This document shows, piece by piece, positions 52,121-60,865 of a DNA stretch of 64,000 bases (position 1 is the stretch's first letter; each line of letters starts with the position of its first letter). The notes under the pieces were generated by a model. It made no database searches. It saw only the letters and a list, made by a program, of their open reading frames with translations, and had not been told where the DNA came from. This stretch comes from Gemmatimonadaceae bacterium (lineage in GTDB: Bacteria > Gemmatimonadota > Gemmatimonadetes > Gemmatimonadales > Gemmatimonadaceae): contig JADZDM010000012.1 in assembly GCA_020851035.1 (NCBI GenBank), forward strand, positions 248,001-312,000, read 5' to 3'. The position numbers were made by a program, and so were the translations under genes.

Positions 52121-53241
52121 CCGCACCGTCGAGGCACGTCTACGTCCACGTGCCATTCTGCGCGCGCCGCTGCAGCTACTGCGACTTCAACATCGCGGTG
52201 CGGCGCGAGGTCCCCGTGCGCGAGTACCTCGACGCCCTCGAGGCTGAACTCACGGCGCGACTTCCGGACCACCGGCACCACCGGATCGAGACCCTGTATT
52301 TTGGCGGCGGAACCCCGTCTCACCTCGGGAAGGACGGACTCGCCGCCGCCGTCGGCCTGCTCGGGGAATTCTTCCAGTGGGACGCTGACGCCGAAGTCAC
52401 CGTCGAGGCCAATCCCGACGACATCACGCCGCTCGCCCTCGCCACGTGGAAAGCCGGCGGCGTCACACGTCTCTCCCTCGGCGCCCAGAGCTTCGATCCG
52501 CACGTGCTCGCGTGGATGCATCGCTCGCATACGGCGGAGCAGGTGCTCACCGCCGTCGACCACATCCGGGAAGTCGGCTTCACCAGCTGGAGCTTCGACC
52601 TGATCTTCGCGCTGCCCGCATCGCTCCAGCGAGACTGGGCTCGCGACCTCGACCTCGCACTCGGCACCGACCCACCGCACCTCTCCCTGTACGGGCTCAC
52701 CATCGAACCCGGGACACCGCTCGGCCGCTGGGCCGAGCGCGGCGAGGTCGCTGCCGCCGATGAGGGGACCTACGAACATCAGTTCCTGAGCGCGCACGCC
52801 GCTGCCACTGCCGCCGGCCTCGAGCACTACGAGGTGTCGAACTTCGGACGGCCGGGGCACCAGGCCCGCCACAATCGCTGCTACTGGAGCGGTGCGCCAT
52901 ATCTCGCCTTCGGGCCCGGGGCGCACGGCTTCGACGGCACGACGCGGCGCTGGAACCATGGCCCGTATGCGCGCTGGCGAGACACCGCCATGCGCGGCGT
53001 GGATCCCGTCGCGGGACAGGAGACCATCGGCTCGGAGGCGCGAGGCCTCGAAGCCGCCTACCTCGGGCTCCGCACCACCGACGGCCTGCGACTGGACGCG
53101 GCCGGCCGCGCCGTCGCCGCCCCTTGGATCGCGGCTGGCTGGGCGGTTCTTTCCGGTGATCGCCTCGTGCTGACCCCCACCGGCTGGCTCCGGCTCGACA
53201 CACTCGCGAACGCCATCACTCCCGCCAGCGCCCACACCTAG
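52117..53241 (+). CDS. hemW: Radical SAM heme chaperone HemW
   Basis: This 374-residue HemN-like radical SAM protein has the cluster motif CARRCSYCDF (CxxxCxxC) near residue 12, then TLYFGGGTPSHL and EANPDDITP. The characteristic LSLGAQSFDPHVLAWMHRSH follows, with a C-terminal HemN domain including HYEVSNFGRPGHQARHN and YWSGAPYLAFGPGAHGF. The single fourth Cys of true HemN (CxxxCxxCxC) is replaced by Phe, as in HemW, which inserts heme rather than making protoporphyrinogen. It overlaps dprA by 4 bp. Confidence 0.93.
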   Translation: MTAPSRHVYVHVPFCARRCSYCDFNIAVRREVPVREYLDALEAELTARLPDHRHHRIETLYFGGGTPSHLGKDGLAAAVGLLGEFFQWDADAEVTVEANPDDITPLALATWKAGGVTRLSLGAQSFDPHVLAWMHRSHTAEQVLTAVDHIREVGFTSWSFDLIFALPASLQRDWARDLDLALGTDPPHLSLYGLTIEPGTPLGRWAERGEVAAADEGTYEHQFLSAHAAATAAGLEHYEVSNFGRPGHQARHNRCYWSGAPYLAFGPGAHGFDGTTRRWNHGPYARWRDTAMRGVDPVAGQETIGSEARGLEAAYLGLRTTDGLRLDAAGRAVAAPWIAAGWAVLSGDRLVLTPTGWLRLDTLANAITPASAHT

Positions 53242-53254
53242 CTAGCTGTTCAGT

Positions 53255-54301
53255 ATGTCGACGCAGCCCGAACTCACGGAACGCGAGCGTCAGGTGCTCG
53301 AGGCGGTCATCCAGTCGTACGTGGAGACCGCCGAACCCGCGGCGTCCCGCACCCTCTCGAGACGGTTCGGGCTCGGGGTGTCGCCGGCGACGATCCGCAA
53401 CACCATGAGTGACCTCGAGGAGAAGGGGTTCCTCTTTCATCCGCACACCTCTGCGGGACGCGTGCCGACCGACCTCGCGTATCGCGTGTATGTCGATTCG
53501 CTGCTGCGTGTACCCGTCATCAAGACCGCCGAGGAGGTCGTCCTCGGCGAGGAGATCCACGGCGCCAGCACCGCGATCGAGTCGATCCTCCGCCGCGCCG
53601 CGCAGTCGCTCGGCGTCCTCACGCAGGAGCTCGGCGTCGCCCTCGGGCCCCAGCTCGACGCCGCGATCCTGCGCCGGGTGGAGCTCGTCCGCCTCGCCAG
53701 CGACCGCCTCCTGATGGTGCTCGCCCTCGAGCGGGGCGTCGCGCGCTCGATCTACATCGAGCTCCCGATCGAGATCGCCGACGACGCCATCGGGGCCGTC
53801 GGGCTCGTGCTCAACGAACGACTGGCCGGGCTGACGCTGCGCGAGATCCGCTCATCGCTCGCCGTCCGGCTGCGGGATGCACAGGCGTCGCTGACGGCGG
53901 CCGAGCTGCTCAACATCTTCGTCGAGGAAGGGGAGCAGTACTTCGCCACCGCCGCACGCTCCGATGACGCCGCCGTCGTGCTCGGCCAGCCGTCGCTCCT
54001 CGCCGAACATCCCGAGTTCGCCACCGGCGACAGCATGCGTCAGCTCCTCGCCTTCACCGAGGCGCCGGCCCACATCGCCGACGTGCTGCGCCGCCGCTCC
54101 CCGCAGCCGGCCGGCATCACGATCACCATCGGCAACGAGCACGGCGACCCCATGCTCGACCGGTTCACCATCGTGACAGCCGAGTACCACTTCGGCTCGC
54201 TGAGCGGGGTGATCGGGGTCATCGGGCCGACCCGGATGCCGTACCGGAAGGTCATCTCGCTGGTCGGGCACGCCTCCCGGCTCGTCTCCGACATGCTCTG
54301 A
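53255..54301 (+). CDS. hrcA: Heat-inducible transcription repressor HrcA
   Basis: This 348-residue repressor of chaperone genes has an N-terminal winged helix with the HrcA landmark SPATIRNTMSDLEEKGFL followed by HPHTSAGRVPTDLAYRVYVD. A GAF-like core then runs to the conserved end IGVIGPTRMPYRKVISLVGH. The ATG lies 13 bp after hemW, preceded by a TAGCTAGC palindrome. I found no CIRCE element (TTAGCACTC-N9-GAGTGCTAA) in the window. The usual neighbours grpE and dnaK are also absent here. dnaJ follows after 167 bp. Confidence 0.95.
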   Translation: MSTQPELTERERQVLEAVIQSYVETAEPAASRTLSRRFGLGVSPATIRNTMSDLEEKGFLFHPHTSAGRVPTDLAYRVYVDSLLRVPVIKTAEEVVLGEEIHGASTAIESILRRAAQSLGVLTQELGVALGPQLDAAILRRVELVRLASDRLLMVLALERGVARSIYIELPIEIADDAIGAVGLVLNERLAGLTLREIRSSLAVRLRDAQASLTAAELLNIFVEEGEQYFATAARSDDAAVVLGQPSLLAEHPEFATGDSMRQLLAFTEAPAHIADVLRRRSPQPAGITITIGNEHGDPMLDRFTIVTAEYHFGSLSGVIGVIGPTRMPYRKVISLVGHASRLVSDML

Positions 54302-54322
54302 GCTGGCCCCGGCCAGTCCGGA

Positions 54323-54353
54323 CGCCACCACCTGACCGTCGGGCCGGGTGGCG
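54323..54353. other. Hairpin between hrcA and dnaJ
   Basis: Arms CGCCACC and GGTGGCG (7 bp, perfect) enclose a 17-nt loop, just after a smaller CTGGCC/GGCCAG hairpin at 54303-54316. There is no T-run, so termination is uncertain. The rest of the 167-bp gap shows nothing recognisable. Confidence 0.35.
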
Positions 54354-54468
54354 GTGCCATCCCGTTCCGGCGATCTTTCCCGGCTGCGCCCGCCGGCCTC
54401 GGCTGGCCCACCACGGGTGTCGCACCAGGCCGGTGCCGGATCCCCGTTTTCCTCCCGTGACGTGACCG

Positions 54469-55602
54469 ATGGCTGATTACTACGCGACCCTGGGTGTCGA
54501 GAAGTCGGCATCCGAGGACGAGCTCAAGAAGGCGTACCGTCGCCTGGCCATGCAGTACCACCCTGACAAGAACGGGGGGGCCAAGGAGGCGGAGGAGAAG
54601 TTCAAGGAGATCACCGAGGCGTATGACGTCCTGCGTGATCCGCAGAAGCGCGCCGCCTATGACCGGTACGGCGAGGCCGGACTGCGTGGCAGCGGGCCGT
54701 CCGGCGGGTACCAGCACGTGGACCTCACCGAGGCGCTGAACATCTTCATGCGCGACTTCGGCTTCGGCACCTCCGACATGTTCGGCGGGCGCGGGGGCTC
54801 GGGCGGCGCACGACAGGGTGGCGACATCAAGGTCGCCGTGCCGCTGACCCTCGCCGAGGTGGCGACGGGCGTGGACAAGGCGCTCACGATCAAGGTGCTG
54901 GACACCTGTGAGACCTGCACCGGCAGCGGCGCGGAGGCGGGCTCCACGCCACAGCGCTGCGCCACCTGCGGCGGCACGGGTGAGGTGCGCCGCGCCCAGC
55001 GCAGCTTCTTCGGACAGTTCGTCAGCGTCGCGGCCTGTCCCACCTGCCAGGGTGAGGGCACGGTCGTCGCATCGCCCTGCCGCAAGTGCAAGGGTGACGG
55101 CAGGGTGCGCGTGGACCGCACGATCAACGTCCGGATCCCCGGCGGCGTCGCGACCGGCCAGTACATGACGCTGCGCGGTGTCGGCAACGTTGGCTCGCGC
55201 GGAGGCGGGAAGGGCGATGTGCTGGTCGTGTTCGAGGTGGAGGACAACCCACGCTTCGAACGCGACGAGGAAGACCTCTTCACCGAGGTGCTCGTGACCT
55301 ACCCGCAACTCGTGCTCGGCAGCGAGGTCACGGTCACCGGTGTCACCGGCACGGAGTACAAGGTGAAGGTCCCCGCCGGCACGCAGAGCGGCCACCTCTT
55401 CCACCTCCGCGGCAAGGGCCTCCCGCGCGTGAACGCCAGTGGCACCGGCGACCTCCACGTGCGGGTGCAGGTGTGGACCCCGGAGTCCATTGGTGACGAC
55501 GAGCGGCGCCTGCTCCGCCAGCTCGCGGAACTGCAGGGCAGTGCCCCGTCCGAACGCAACAAGAGCTTCTGGTCACGGATGAAGGAAGCGTTGGGCGCAT
55601 GA
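54469..55602 (+). CDS. dnaJ: Chaperone DnaJ
   Basis: This 377-residue type I Hsp40 activates DnaK ATP hydrolysis. The J domain (residues 1-70) has [13 protein letters not shown] with the HPD motif. A short Gly/Phe region ([13 protein letters not shown]) follows. The zinc domain has four CxxCxGxG units: [24 protein letters not shown] and CRKCKGDG. The C-terminal substrate domains complete it. ATG 54469 lies in a context without a clear Shine-Dalgarno sequence. The stop overlaps prmA (ATGA). Confidence 0.97.
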   Translation: MADYYATLGVEKSASEDELKKAYRRLAMQYHPDKNGGAKEAEEKFKEITEAYDVLRDPQKRAAYDRYGEAGLRGSGPSGGYQHVDLTEALNIFMRDFGFGTSDMFGGRGGSGGARQGGDIKVAVPLTLAEVATGVDKALTIKVLDTCETCTGSGAEAGSTPQRCATCGGTGEVRRAQRSFFGQFVSVAACPTCQGEGTVVASPCRKCKGDGRVRVDRTINVRIPGGVATGQYMTLRGVGNVGSRGGGKGDVLVVFEVEDNPRFERDEEDLFTEVLVTYPQLVLGSEVTVTGVTGTEYKVKVPAGTQSGHLFHLRGKGLPRVNASGTGDLHVRVQVWTPESIGDDERRLLRQLAELQGSAPSERNKSFWSRMKEALGA

Positions 55603-56435
55603 CGCCCGCGCAGTGGCAGACGATCCGCGTGACGCCCTCAGCTGACGGCACGCGCGATGCGGTGGCCGCCGCCATGTTCACGGGTGGCGCCGAGGGCTTG
55701 ATGGAGGACGGCGCGAGCTTCGTGACGCACGTGCCCGGGGATCACGACCTGCAGCACTTCCGCAGCGAGGTGTCCGGCGCCGACGCGGCGGCGGAGGTCG
55801 TGGTGACGCCGCTCGACCCGGCCGTGGCGGAGCCGGAGCTGCACGGCACGGTGCAGGCACACGACCTTGGCCGCTTCGTGATCGCCCCGCCCTGGCTGGC
55901 CGGCGACTACGATGCCGACCGGGTGATCATCGTCGAACCCGGGATGGCCTTCGGCACCGGCGAGCACGCCACCACGCGCGGCGTGCTGCGGTTGCTCCCG
56001 CAGGTGCTGCGCGCCGGCGACGTGGTGGCCGACCTCGGCGCCGGCAGCGCGGTGCTCGCCATCGCCGCCGCCAAGGGTGGTGCCTCGAAGGTCATCGCGA
56101 TCGAGCTGGACGAGGACGCGATGTCGAACGCCGAGGAGAACCTGGAGCGCAACGGCGTCACGGATCGCGTGCACCTGCTGTGTGGTGATGCGTCCGTGCT
56201 GCTCCCATTCTTCGCGCCCGTCCGCGTGGTGCTCGCGAACATCATCTCGAGCGTGCATGTGGAGATGCTGCCGGTGGTGGCGACCTGCCTGGGTGCCGAT
56301 GGCGTCGTGATCATCAGCGGCATCCTGCAGTCCGAGCGGGACGCGATGCTGCGGCACGTCGAGTCGACGGGATGGCGCATGCTGGCTGACGACAGCGAGG
56401 GGGAGTGGTGGAGCGCGACCATCGTCCGGGCGTAG
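55599..56435 (+). CDS. prmA: Ribosomal protein L11 methyltransferase
   Basis: This 278-residue enzyme trimethylates L11. The C-terminal SAM domain shows [24 protein letters not shown] (the PrmA/HemK-like GTGxHxTT hallmark, about residue 112), [32 protein letters not shown] as motif I and post-I, and [10 protein letters not shown] (NI in place of NPP). The order dnaJ-prmA-rsmE is conserved in many bacteria. It overlaps dnaJ by 4 bp and rsmE by 31 bp. Confidence 0.93.
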   Translation: MTPAQWQTIRVTPSADGTRDAVAAAMFTGGAEGLMEDGASFVTHVPGDHDLQHFRSEVSGADAAAEVVVTPLDPAVAEPELHGTVQAHDLGRFVIAPPWLAGDYDADRVIIVEPGMAFGTGEHATTRGVLRLLPQVLRAGDVVADLGAGSAVLAIAAAKGGASKVIAIELDEDAMSNAEENLERNGVTDRVHLLCGDASVLLPFFAPVRVVLANIISSVHVEMLPVVATCLGADGVVIISGILQSERDAMLRHVESTGWRMLADDSEGEWWSATIVRA

Positions 56436-57163
56436 CCCACTTCTTTTCCGCCGAACCGCTGCTGTCACCCGGGGCGCTGATCCTGGGTGAGGACGCTGCG
56501 CATCACGCACGCGTGCGCCGGCTCGCCGTCGGGGCGCCGGTGACGGTGCGCGACGGCGCCGGCACGGCGGCCAGCGGGACGCTGGTGCGCATGTCGAAGC
56601 AGCATCTCGAGCTGTCGATCGAGCGGCCGCACTGCCCGCCGCCCCTCGCCCCGGTGCACCTGCTGGTGCCGGTGGCCGACAAGGAGCGGATGTTGCTGCT
56701 GGCCGAGAAGGCGACGGAGCTGGGCGTGACGACGTGGCGCCCCGTGCTGTGGCGCCGGTCCCGGAGCGTGGCGGGGCGGGGTGAGGGGCCGATGTTCGCG
56801 CAGAAGGTGGAAGCGCGCATGATCGGGGCGCTGCTGCAGAGCGAGGGGGCCTGGCTGCCGCAGCGCTTCACCGAATCGAACGCCGAGCGGGCGATCGCGG
56901 CCCTGCCGGCCGAGGGGACGCGCCTGCTGCTGGATCCGACGGGGGTGCCGCTGGCCGGGGTGCCGCTGGCGGGACCGGTCACGATCGCGGTGGGCCCCGA
57001 GGGTGGCTTCGAGGTCGATGAGGTGGAACGGCTGGTGGCAACCGGCTTCCAGCGAGTCGCCCTCGCCGGCGGTATCCTGCGGATGGAGACGGCGGCGATC
57101 GTCGCTCTCGGCGTCGTCCGGACGCTGCTGGCCCTGCCTGAACCGAGAGCGGACAATGCCTGA
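56405..57163 (+). CDS. rsmE: 16S rRNA (uracil-1498-N3)-methyltransferase
   Basis: This 252-residue SPOUT methyltransferase starts with the RNA-binding part [10 protein letters not shown]...DAAHHARVRRLAVGAPVTVRDG. The knotted SAM site follows, with KATELGVTTWRPVLWRRS and the strong motif IAVGPEGGFEVDEVERL...RVALAGGILRMETAAIVAL (GPEGG and LR.ETA). The GTG start at 56405 lies within the end of prmA. No other in-frame start gives the conserved N-terminus. It overlaps the HIT gene by 8 bp. Confidence 0.93.
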   Translation: MVERDHRPGVAHFFSAEPLLSPGALILGEDAAHHARVRRLAVGAPVTVRDGAGTAASGTLVRMSKQHLELSIERPHCPPPLAPVHLLVPVADKERMLLLAEKATELGVTTWRPVLWRRSRSVAGRGEGPMFAQKVEARMIGALLQSEGAWLPQRFTESNAERAIAALPAEGTRLLLDPTGVPLAGVPLAGPVTIAVGPEGGFEVDEVERLVATGFQRVALAGGILRMETAAIVALGVVRTLLALPEPRADNA

Positions 57164-57494
57164 CTGCCTGTTCTGTCGCATCGCGCGGAAGGAGATCCCG
57201 GCCCAGGTGGTGGCCGAAACGGATGATTGTCTCGCATTCCGGGACATCAACCCTCAGGCGCCAACGCATGTGCTCGTCATCCCGAAACAGCACTTCGACT
57301 CGCTCTCGTCGCCGGGTGCTCCGATCGTGCTGGCACTGATGGCGGCATTGGCGGTTGAGGTCGCCAGAAACCTGGGTGTGGCCGAGCCCGGGTACCGGGT
57401 GGTCGTGAACACCGGAAACGACGGGGGGCAGAGTGTGCATCACCTCCATGCCCACCTCCTCGCGGGTCGCCAACTCAGCTGGCCTCCGGGCTGA
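57156..57494 (+). CDS. HIT family nucleotide-binding protein
   Basis: This 112-residue HINT-type hydrolase/transferase opens with DCLFCRIARKEIPAQVVAETDDCLAFRDINPQAPTHVLVIPKQH. That stretch carries the CxxC zinc pair and the typical I-PxxxH segment. It ends in the HIT motif VHHLHAHLLAGR. The family hydrolyses nucleoside phosphoramidates or related adducts. ATG 57156 overlaps the rsmE stop. About 46 bp downstream lies the candidate rpsU promoter, so this gene probably ends its operon. Confidence 0.93.
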   Translation: MPDCLFCRIARKEIPAQVVAETDDCLAFRDINPQAPTHVLVIPKQHFDSLSSPGAPIVLALMAALAVEVARNLGVAEPGYRVVVNTGNDGGQSVHHLHAHLLAGRQLSWPPG

Positions 57495-57540
57495 CCGGCT
57501 GGCCCACGAATGCCGGCTGGCCGCGCCGGGGCCCAAGTCA

Positions 57541-57570
57541 TTGACGCAATGTGCCTTACGGGGCTAGCTT
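57541..57570 (+). promoter_or_regulatory. Candidate rpsU promoter
   Basis: TTGACG (57541-57546), an 18-bp spacer and TAGCTT (57565-57570, followed by G) form the best conventional promoter in the window, 63 bp upstream of the rpsU start. The spacer contains a run of lower GC. The -10 resembles the TAnnTT boxes seen at other genes here. Confidence 0.6.
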
Positions 57571-57633
57571 GCACGGCTTACCTCACAGAACTCCAGCCGG
57601 CGCAACCAACGCCACGAAGGGGGGAAGAAGCTT

Positions 57634-57822
57634 TTGGCAGAAGTCGTCATCCACGAAGACGAGAACTTCGAGCGCGCGCTCAAGCGGTTCAAGAAGAAGT
57701 GCGAGAAGGCCGGGATCCTGTCGGATCTCCGCAAGCATCGTCACTACGAGAAGCCGTCTGAGAAGCGCAAGCGCAAGATGAATGCGGCCACCCGCAAGAA
57801 CCGTCGCACCCGGTCGTTCTGA
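57634..57822 (+). CDS. rpsU: Ribosomal protein bS21
   Basis: This 62-residue basic small-subunit protein needed near the anti-Shine-Dalgarno end of 16S rRNA has the family core [35 protein letters not shown] and RKNRRTRSF. The TTG start at 57634 is the only one giving the conserved [14 protein letters not shown] beginning. The purine-rich AAGGGGGGAAGAAG just upstream is an exceptionally strong ribosome-binding region. The weak start codon with a strong purine tract may be regulatory. A YqeY gene follows after 5 bp. Confidence 0.96.
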   Translation: MAEVVIHEDENFERALKRFKKKCEKAGILSDLRKHRHYEKPSEKRKRKMNAATRKNRRTRSF

Positions 57823-57827
57823 CCACC

Positions 57828-58286
57828 GTGCCGACTGAGACGCACACCCGACTGAACGGCGACCTGATGGTCGCCCGGAAGGCGCAGGACAAGCCGCTGT
57901 TGCTCCTCCTCAGCACGGTCATCGCCGAGGTGAAGGAACGCGTCCGCGTGATCGAGAACGAAGAGAAGCGCGACGTGCAGGATGCGGATGTCGTCGAAGT
58001 GCTGCGCAAGGGCATCAAGAAGCGCCGGGACTCGGTGGAGCAGTACACCGCCGCGAACCGTCCGGAGCTGGCACAGAAGGAGAGCGATGAAATCGTGATC
58101 CTCGAGCGCTATCTCCCCGCTGCGGTCGATCCCGCAGTGATCCGCAGTGCCGTCGTGGAAGTCATCGCCAGTGGCGTGACGGCCATGGGCCAGGTCATGG
58201 GCAAGGTGCTGCCGCGCTTCAAGGGGCAGGTCGAGGGCAGTGTCGTCAACGCGATCGTTCGCGAGGAACTGGCGAAGCTCGTCTAG
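57828..58286 (+). CDS. GatB/YqeY domain-containing protein
   Basis: This 152-residue protein is of the YqeY type, related to the tail domain of GatB amidotransferase and thought to interact with tRNA. Recognisable parts are LNGDLMVARKAQDKPLLLLLSTVIAEVKERV at the N-terminus, EKESDEIVILERYLP-like text in the middle (QKESDEIVILERYLP), and GQVMGKVLPRFKGQVEGSVVNAIVREEL at the end. The rpsU-yqeY-dnaG neighbourhood is conserved across bacteria, here with mutS2 inserted. The start is GTG at 57828. Confidence 0.92.
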   Translation: MPTETHTRLNGDLMVARKAQDKPLLLLLSTVIAEVKERVRVIENEEKRDVQDADVVEVLRKGIKKRRDSVEQYTAANRPELAQKESDEIVILERYLPAAVDPAVIRSAVVEVIASGVTAMGQVMGKVLPRFKGQVEGSVVNAIVREELAKLV

Positions 58287-58313
58287 CGTCAAAGCTTCTT
58301 CACGCAGGTTGCG

Positions 58314-58351
58314 CCGGCCCGCCAGCTCAGAGTCCAGAGCTCGCGGGCCGG
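58314..58351. terminator. Strong hairpin after the yqeY-type gene
   Basis: Arms CCGGCCCGC and GCGGGCCGG pair perfectly over 9 bp. Inside them, past one C-C mismatch, AGCTC pairs with GAGCT around an 8-nt loop. No T-run follows, so it may be a factor-dependent terminator, a processing site or a stabiliser. It sits in the 148-bp gap before mutS2. Confidence 0.45.
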
Positions 58352-58434
58352 TCTGCGTCGCCACCCAGGGGGCACGTGTGGCCCGGCCCGCCGGGGTCCT
58401 GCGGCCGCCGCCCCTGTCCCGCATCTTTCAGGCT

Positions 58435-60846
58435 GTGAATCCCCACGCCCTTTCCGTCCTCGAGTTCCCGCGGGTGCTCGATGTCATCGCCGATCGCGCG
58501 TCGTCATCGCTCGGCGCGGGTGCCGTGCGCGCGTTGCGCCCGAGCACCGATCGAGACTGGCTGGCGGAGGAACTGGCGCGTGTGCAGGCGATGCGCGCCC
58601 TGCTCGCGTCCGAGGGCGGATGGCAGCCGCACCCGATTCCGGATGTGAAGCAGGCGCTCGCCAGGCTGCGGCTGGAGGGCGCGACCCTCGATGGCACGCA
58701 GCTCACCGGCATCGCCACCCTGCTGCGGTCCAGCCGACTCACGCAGTCGGCGCTGCGCGATCCACGCCGGCCGGCGATGGCCACGGCGTACCTGCTGCCG
58801 TTCGCGTCACGCCTGATCGCCGCACAGCGGGACGAGGACGCGATCGACCGCGCCATCGATGGCGACGGCACCGTGCGGGACGATGCCTCACCTGCACTGC
58901 GCCGACTGCGCCGTGAGCTGATGGGCGCGCAGGGCGAGCTGGTGCGGCTGCTCGAACGCATCATGGCGCAGCTCGAGCCGAACCACCAGGTCACCGACAT
59001 GTCGGTCACGGTGCGCAACGGACGATACGTGATCCCGGTGAAGTCACACGCCCGGGCGGCACTCGGCGGCATCGTGCACGACTCGTCCGGCACCGGCGCG
59101 ACCGTGTTCATCGAGCCGCCGGCGGCGGTGGAATTCGGCAACCGCATCCGCGAGCTCGAGGCCGACGAGCAGCGGGAGGTGGAGCGGATCCTGCGCGAAC
59201 TCAGTGACGGCGTGCGGCCGCTGCAGCCAGCGATGCTCGAGGCCTTCGCGGCGCTGGTGGAGCTGGACGTGCTCTACGCCCGCGCCAGGTACGCCAACGA
59301 GTTCGCCTGCGAACCGGCCGAGCTGGGGGAGCCGTCCGACGGCCTGCAGGTGCATGGCGGGCGGCACCCGCTGCTGCTCGCCAGGGATGCGCCGGTGGTG
59401 CCGTTCGACCTCGTCCTGCTGCCCGACGAACGCACGCTGCTCATCTCGGGCCCCAACACCGGTGGCAAGACGGTGCTGCTGAAGGCCCTGGGCCTGTTCT
59501 GTGCCATGCTCCAGAGTGGGATCCCCGCGCCGGTCGGAGCGGGGAGCCGGCTTCCGATCGTGGATGACTGCTTCGCGGACGTCGGTGACGAGCAGTCGCT
59601 GGAGGCCAACCTCTCGACCTTCAGTGCCCACCTGGTGCACCAGCGCGAGATCCTCCGTGGTGCCTCCGCACGGTCACTGGTGCTGATCGACGAGCTGGGC
59701 TCGGGCACCGATCCGCTCGAGGGCGCCGCGCTGGGCGGCGCGATCCTCGAGGCACTGACACAGCGCGGCACGCTCACTGTCGCCACCACCCACCTCGGCG
59801 CGCTCAAGGAACTCGCCACCGAGGTGTCCGGCGTCGTGAACGCGTCGCTGCAGTTCGACGCGATCCGGCTCGCGCCGACGTATCGCCTGCTGAAGGGCAT
59901 ACCGGGGCGCTCGTACGGCCTGAGCATCGCGCGGCGCCTGGACTTGCCCCCCGCGATCATCGACCGCGCCGAGCAGCGTGTGCCGCAGGTGGAGCGCGAC
60001 GTGCATCGCCTCCTCGCGGACCTCGAGGCCCGCGACGACGTGCTGGCGCAGCGCGAGGTGCAGCTCGACCGGCTCGTCACCGACGCGGAGCTCCAGGCTG
60101 GCGCCCTGGCGGCGCGGGAGCGCACGCTCCGGGAGCAGGAGCGCGAACTCGAGCGCGAATCGCGGAAGGCGGCGCGTGCGCACCTGCTGGAGGCACGGCA
60201 GACGGTCGAGACGGTGATCGCCCAGCTGAAGGCGAAAGGGGCGACGGAGCTCGAGGAGGCCGCGAAGGCGGCACGGCGCGTGGTGGAACAGGAAGCGCAG
60301 GGGCAGGGGCGTGCGCTCGAGCGCCTGCTCGAGGAACAGCGTGCGAAAGAGGCGGAACGTGCGCGGGTGCGCCGCGGTGACCTCGCGCGGCTGCCCGAGG
60401 TGGGTGAACTGGTGGAGGCGAGTGCGTTCGGGAATCGCGTCGGGACGCTGCTCGAGGTGAAGAACGGGCTCGGCACCGTGGCGATCGGCGCGCTCAAGAT
60501 GAGTTTTCCGGTGGCCACGCTGCTGCCCACCGGGAAGAAGCCGGAGCGCGCCGCGGTGAGCGTCGCGATCAGCAACCTCGACGAGGAGACCGGCCCGCCG
60601 ATGGGCGCAGGCGAGGTGGACCTGCGGGGCATGCGCGTGAGCGAGGTCGACGACTTCGTGTCGCGGGCGATCGACACCGCGGTGCGGGCCGACCTGAAGG
60701 CGCTGCGCATCATCCACGGCAAGGGCACCGGGGCACTGCGCGAGCGTGTCACGACGATGCTGCGCCGGGAGTCGCGGGTGGCCTCGCACCGCATGGGGTT
60801 GTGGAACGAGGGCGGAGCCGGCGTGACGATCGCCGAGCTGCGCTGA
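58435..60846 (+). CDS. mutS2: Endonuclease/ATPase MutS2
   Basis: This 803-residue protein suppresses recombination or rescues collided ribosomes. The MutS core domain runs to about residue 320. The ATPase has Walker A GPNTGGKTVLLK (about 340) and Walker B/D-loop LVLIDELGSGTDPLEGAALGGAIL (about 417), and a long charged coiled coil (about 520-650) follows. The C-terminal Smr nuclease domain is VDLRGMRVSEVDDFV...LRIIHGKGTGALRERV. The GTG at 58435 gives NPHALSVLEFPRVLD, the normal N-terminus. An earlier ATG at 58240 overlaps yqeY and encodes unrelated Arg/Ser-rich residues. Confidence 0.95.
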   Translation: MNPHALSVLEFPRVLDVIADRASSSLGAGAVRALRPSTDRDWLAEELARVQAMRALLASEGGWQPHPIPDVKQALARLRLEGATLDGTQLTGIATLLRSSRLTQSALRDPRRPAMATAYLLPFASRLIAAQRDEDAIDRAIDGDGTVRDDASPALRRLRRELMGAQGELVRLLERIMAQLEPNHQVTDMSVTVRNGRYVIPVKSHARAALGGIVHDSSGTGATVFIEPPAAVEFGNRIRELEADEQREVERILRELSDGVRPLQPAMLEAFAALVELDVLYARARYANEFACEPAELGEPSDGLQVHGGRHPLLLARDAPVVPFDLVLLPDERTLLISGPNTGGKTVLLKALGLFCAMLQSGIPAPVGAGSRLPIVDDCFADVGDEQSLEANLSTFSAHLVHQREILRGASARSLVLIDELGSGTDPLEGAALGGAILEALTQRGTLTVATTHLGALKELATEVSGVVNASLQFDAIRLAPTYRLLKGIPGRSYGLSIARRLDLPPAIIDRAEQRVPQVERDVHRLLADLEARDDVLAQREVQLDRLVTDAELQAGALAARERTLREQERELERESRKAARAHLLEARQTVETVIAQLKAKGATELEEAAKAARRVVEQEAQGQGRALERLLEEQRAKEAERARVRRGDLARLPEVGELVEASAFGNRVGTLLEVKNGLGTVAIGALKMSFPVATLLPTGKKPERAAVSVAISNLDEETGPPMGAGEVDLRGMRVSEVDDFVSRAIDTAVRADLKALRIIHGKGTGALRERVTTMLRRESRVASHRMGLWNEGGAGVTIAELR

Positions 60847-60865
60847 GCCCCGGCCCGCGACGCCG

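Noticed and set aside
58240-58434. Longer MutS2 starting at ATG 58240
   Set aside because: The extension overlaps the YqeY gene, crosses a strong hairpin and encodes non-homologous residues.
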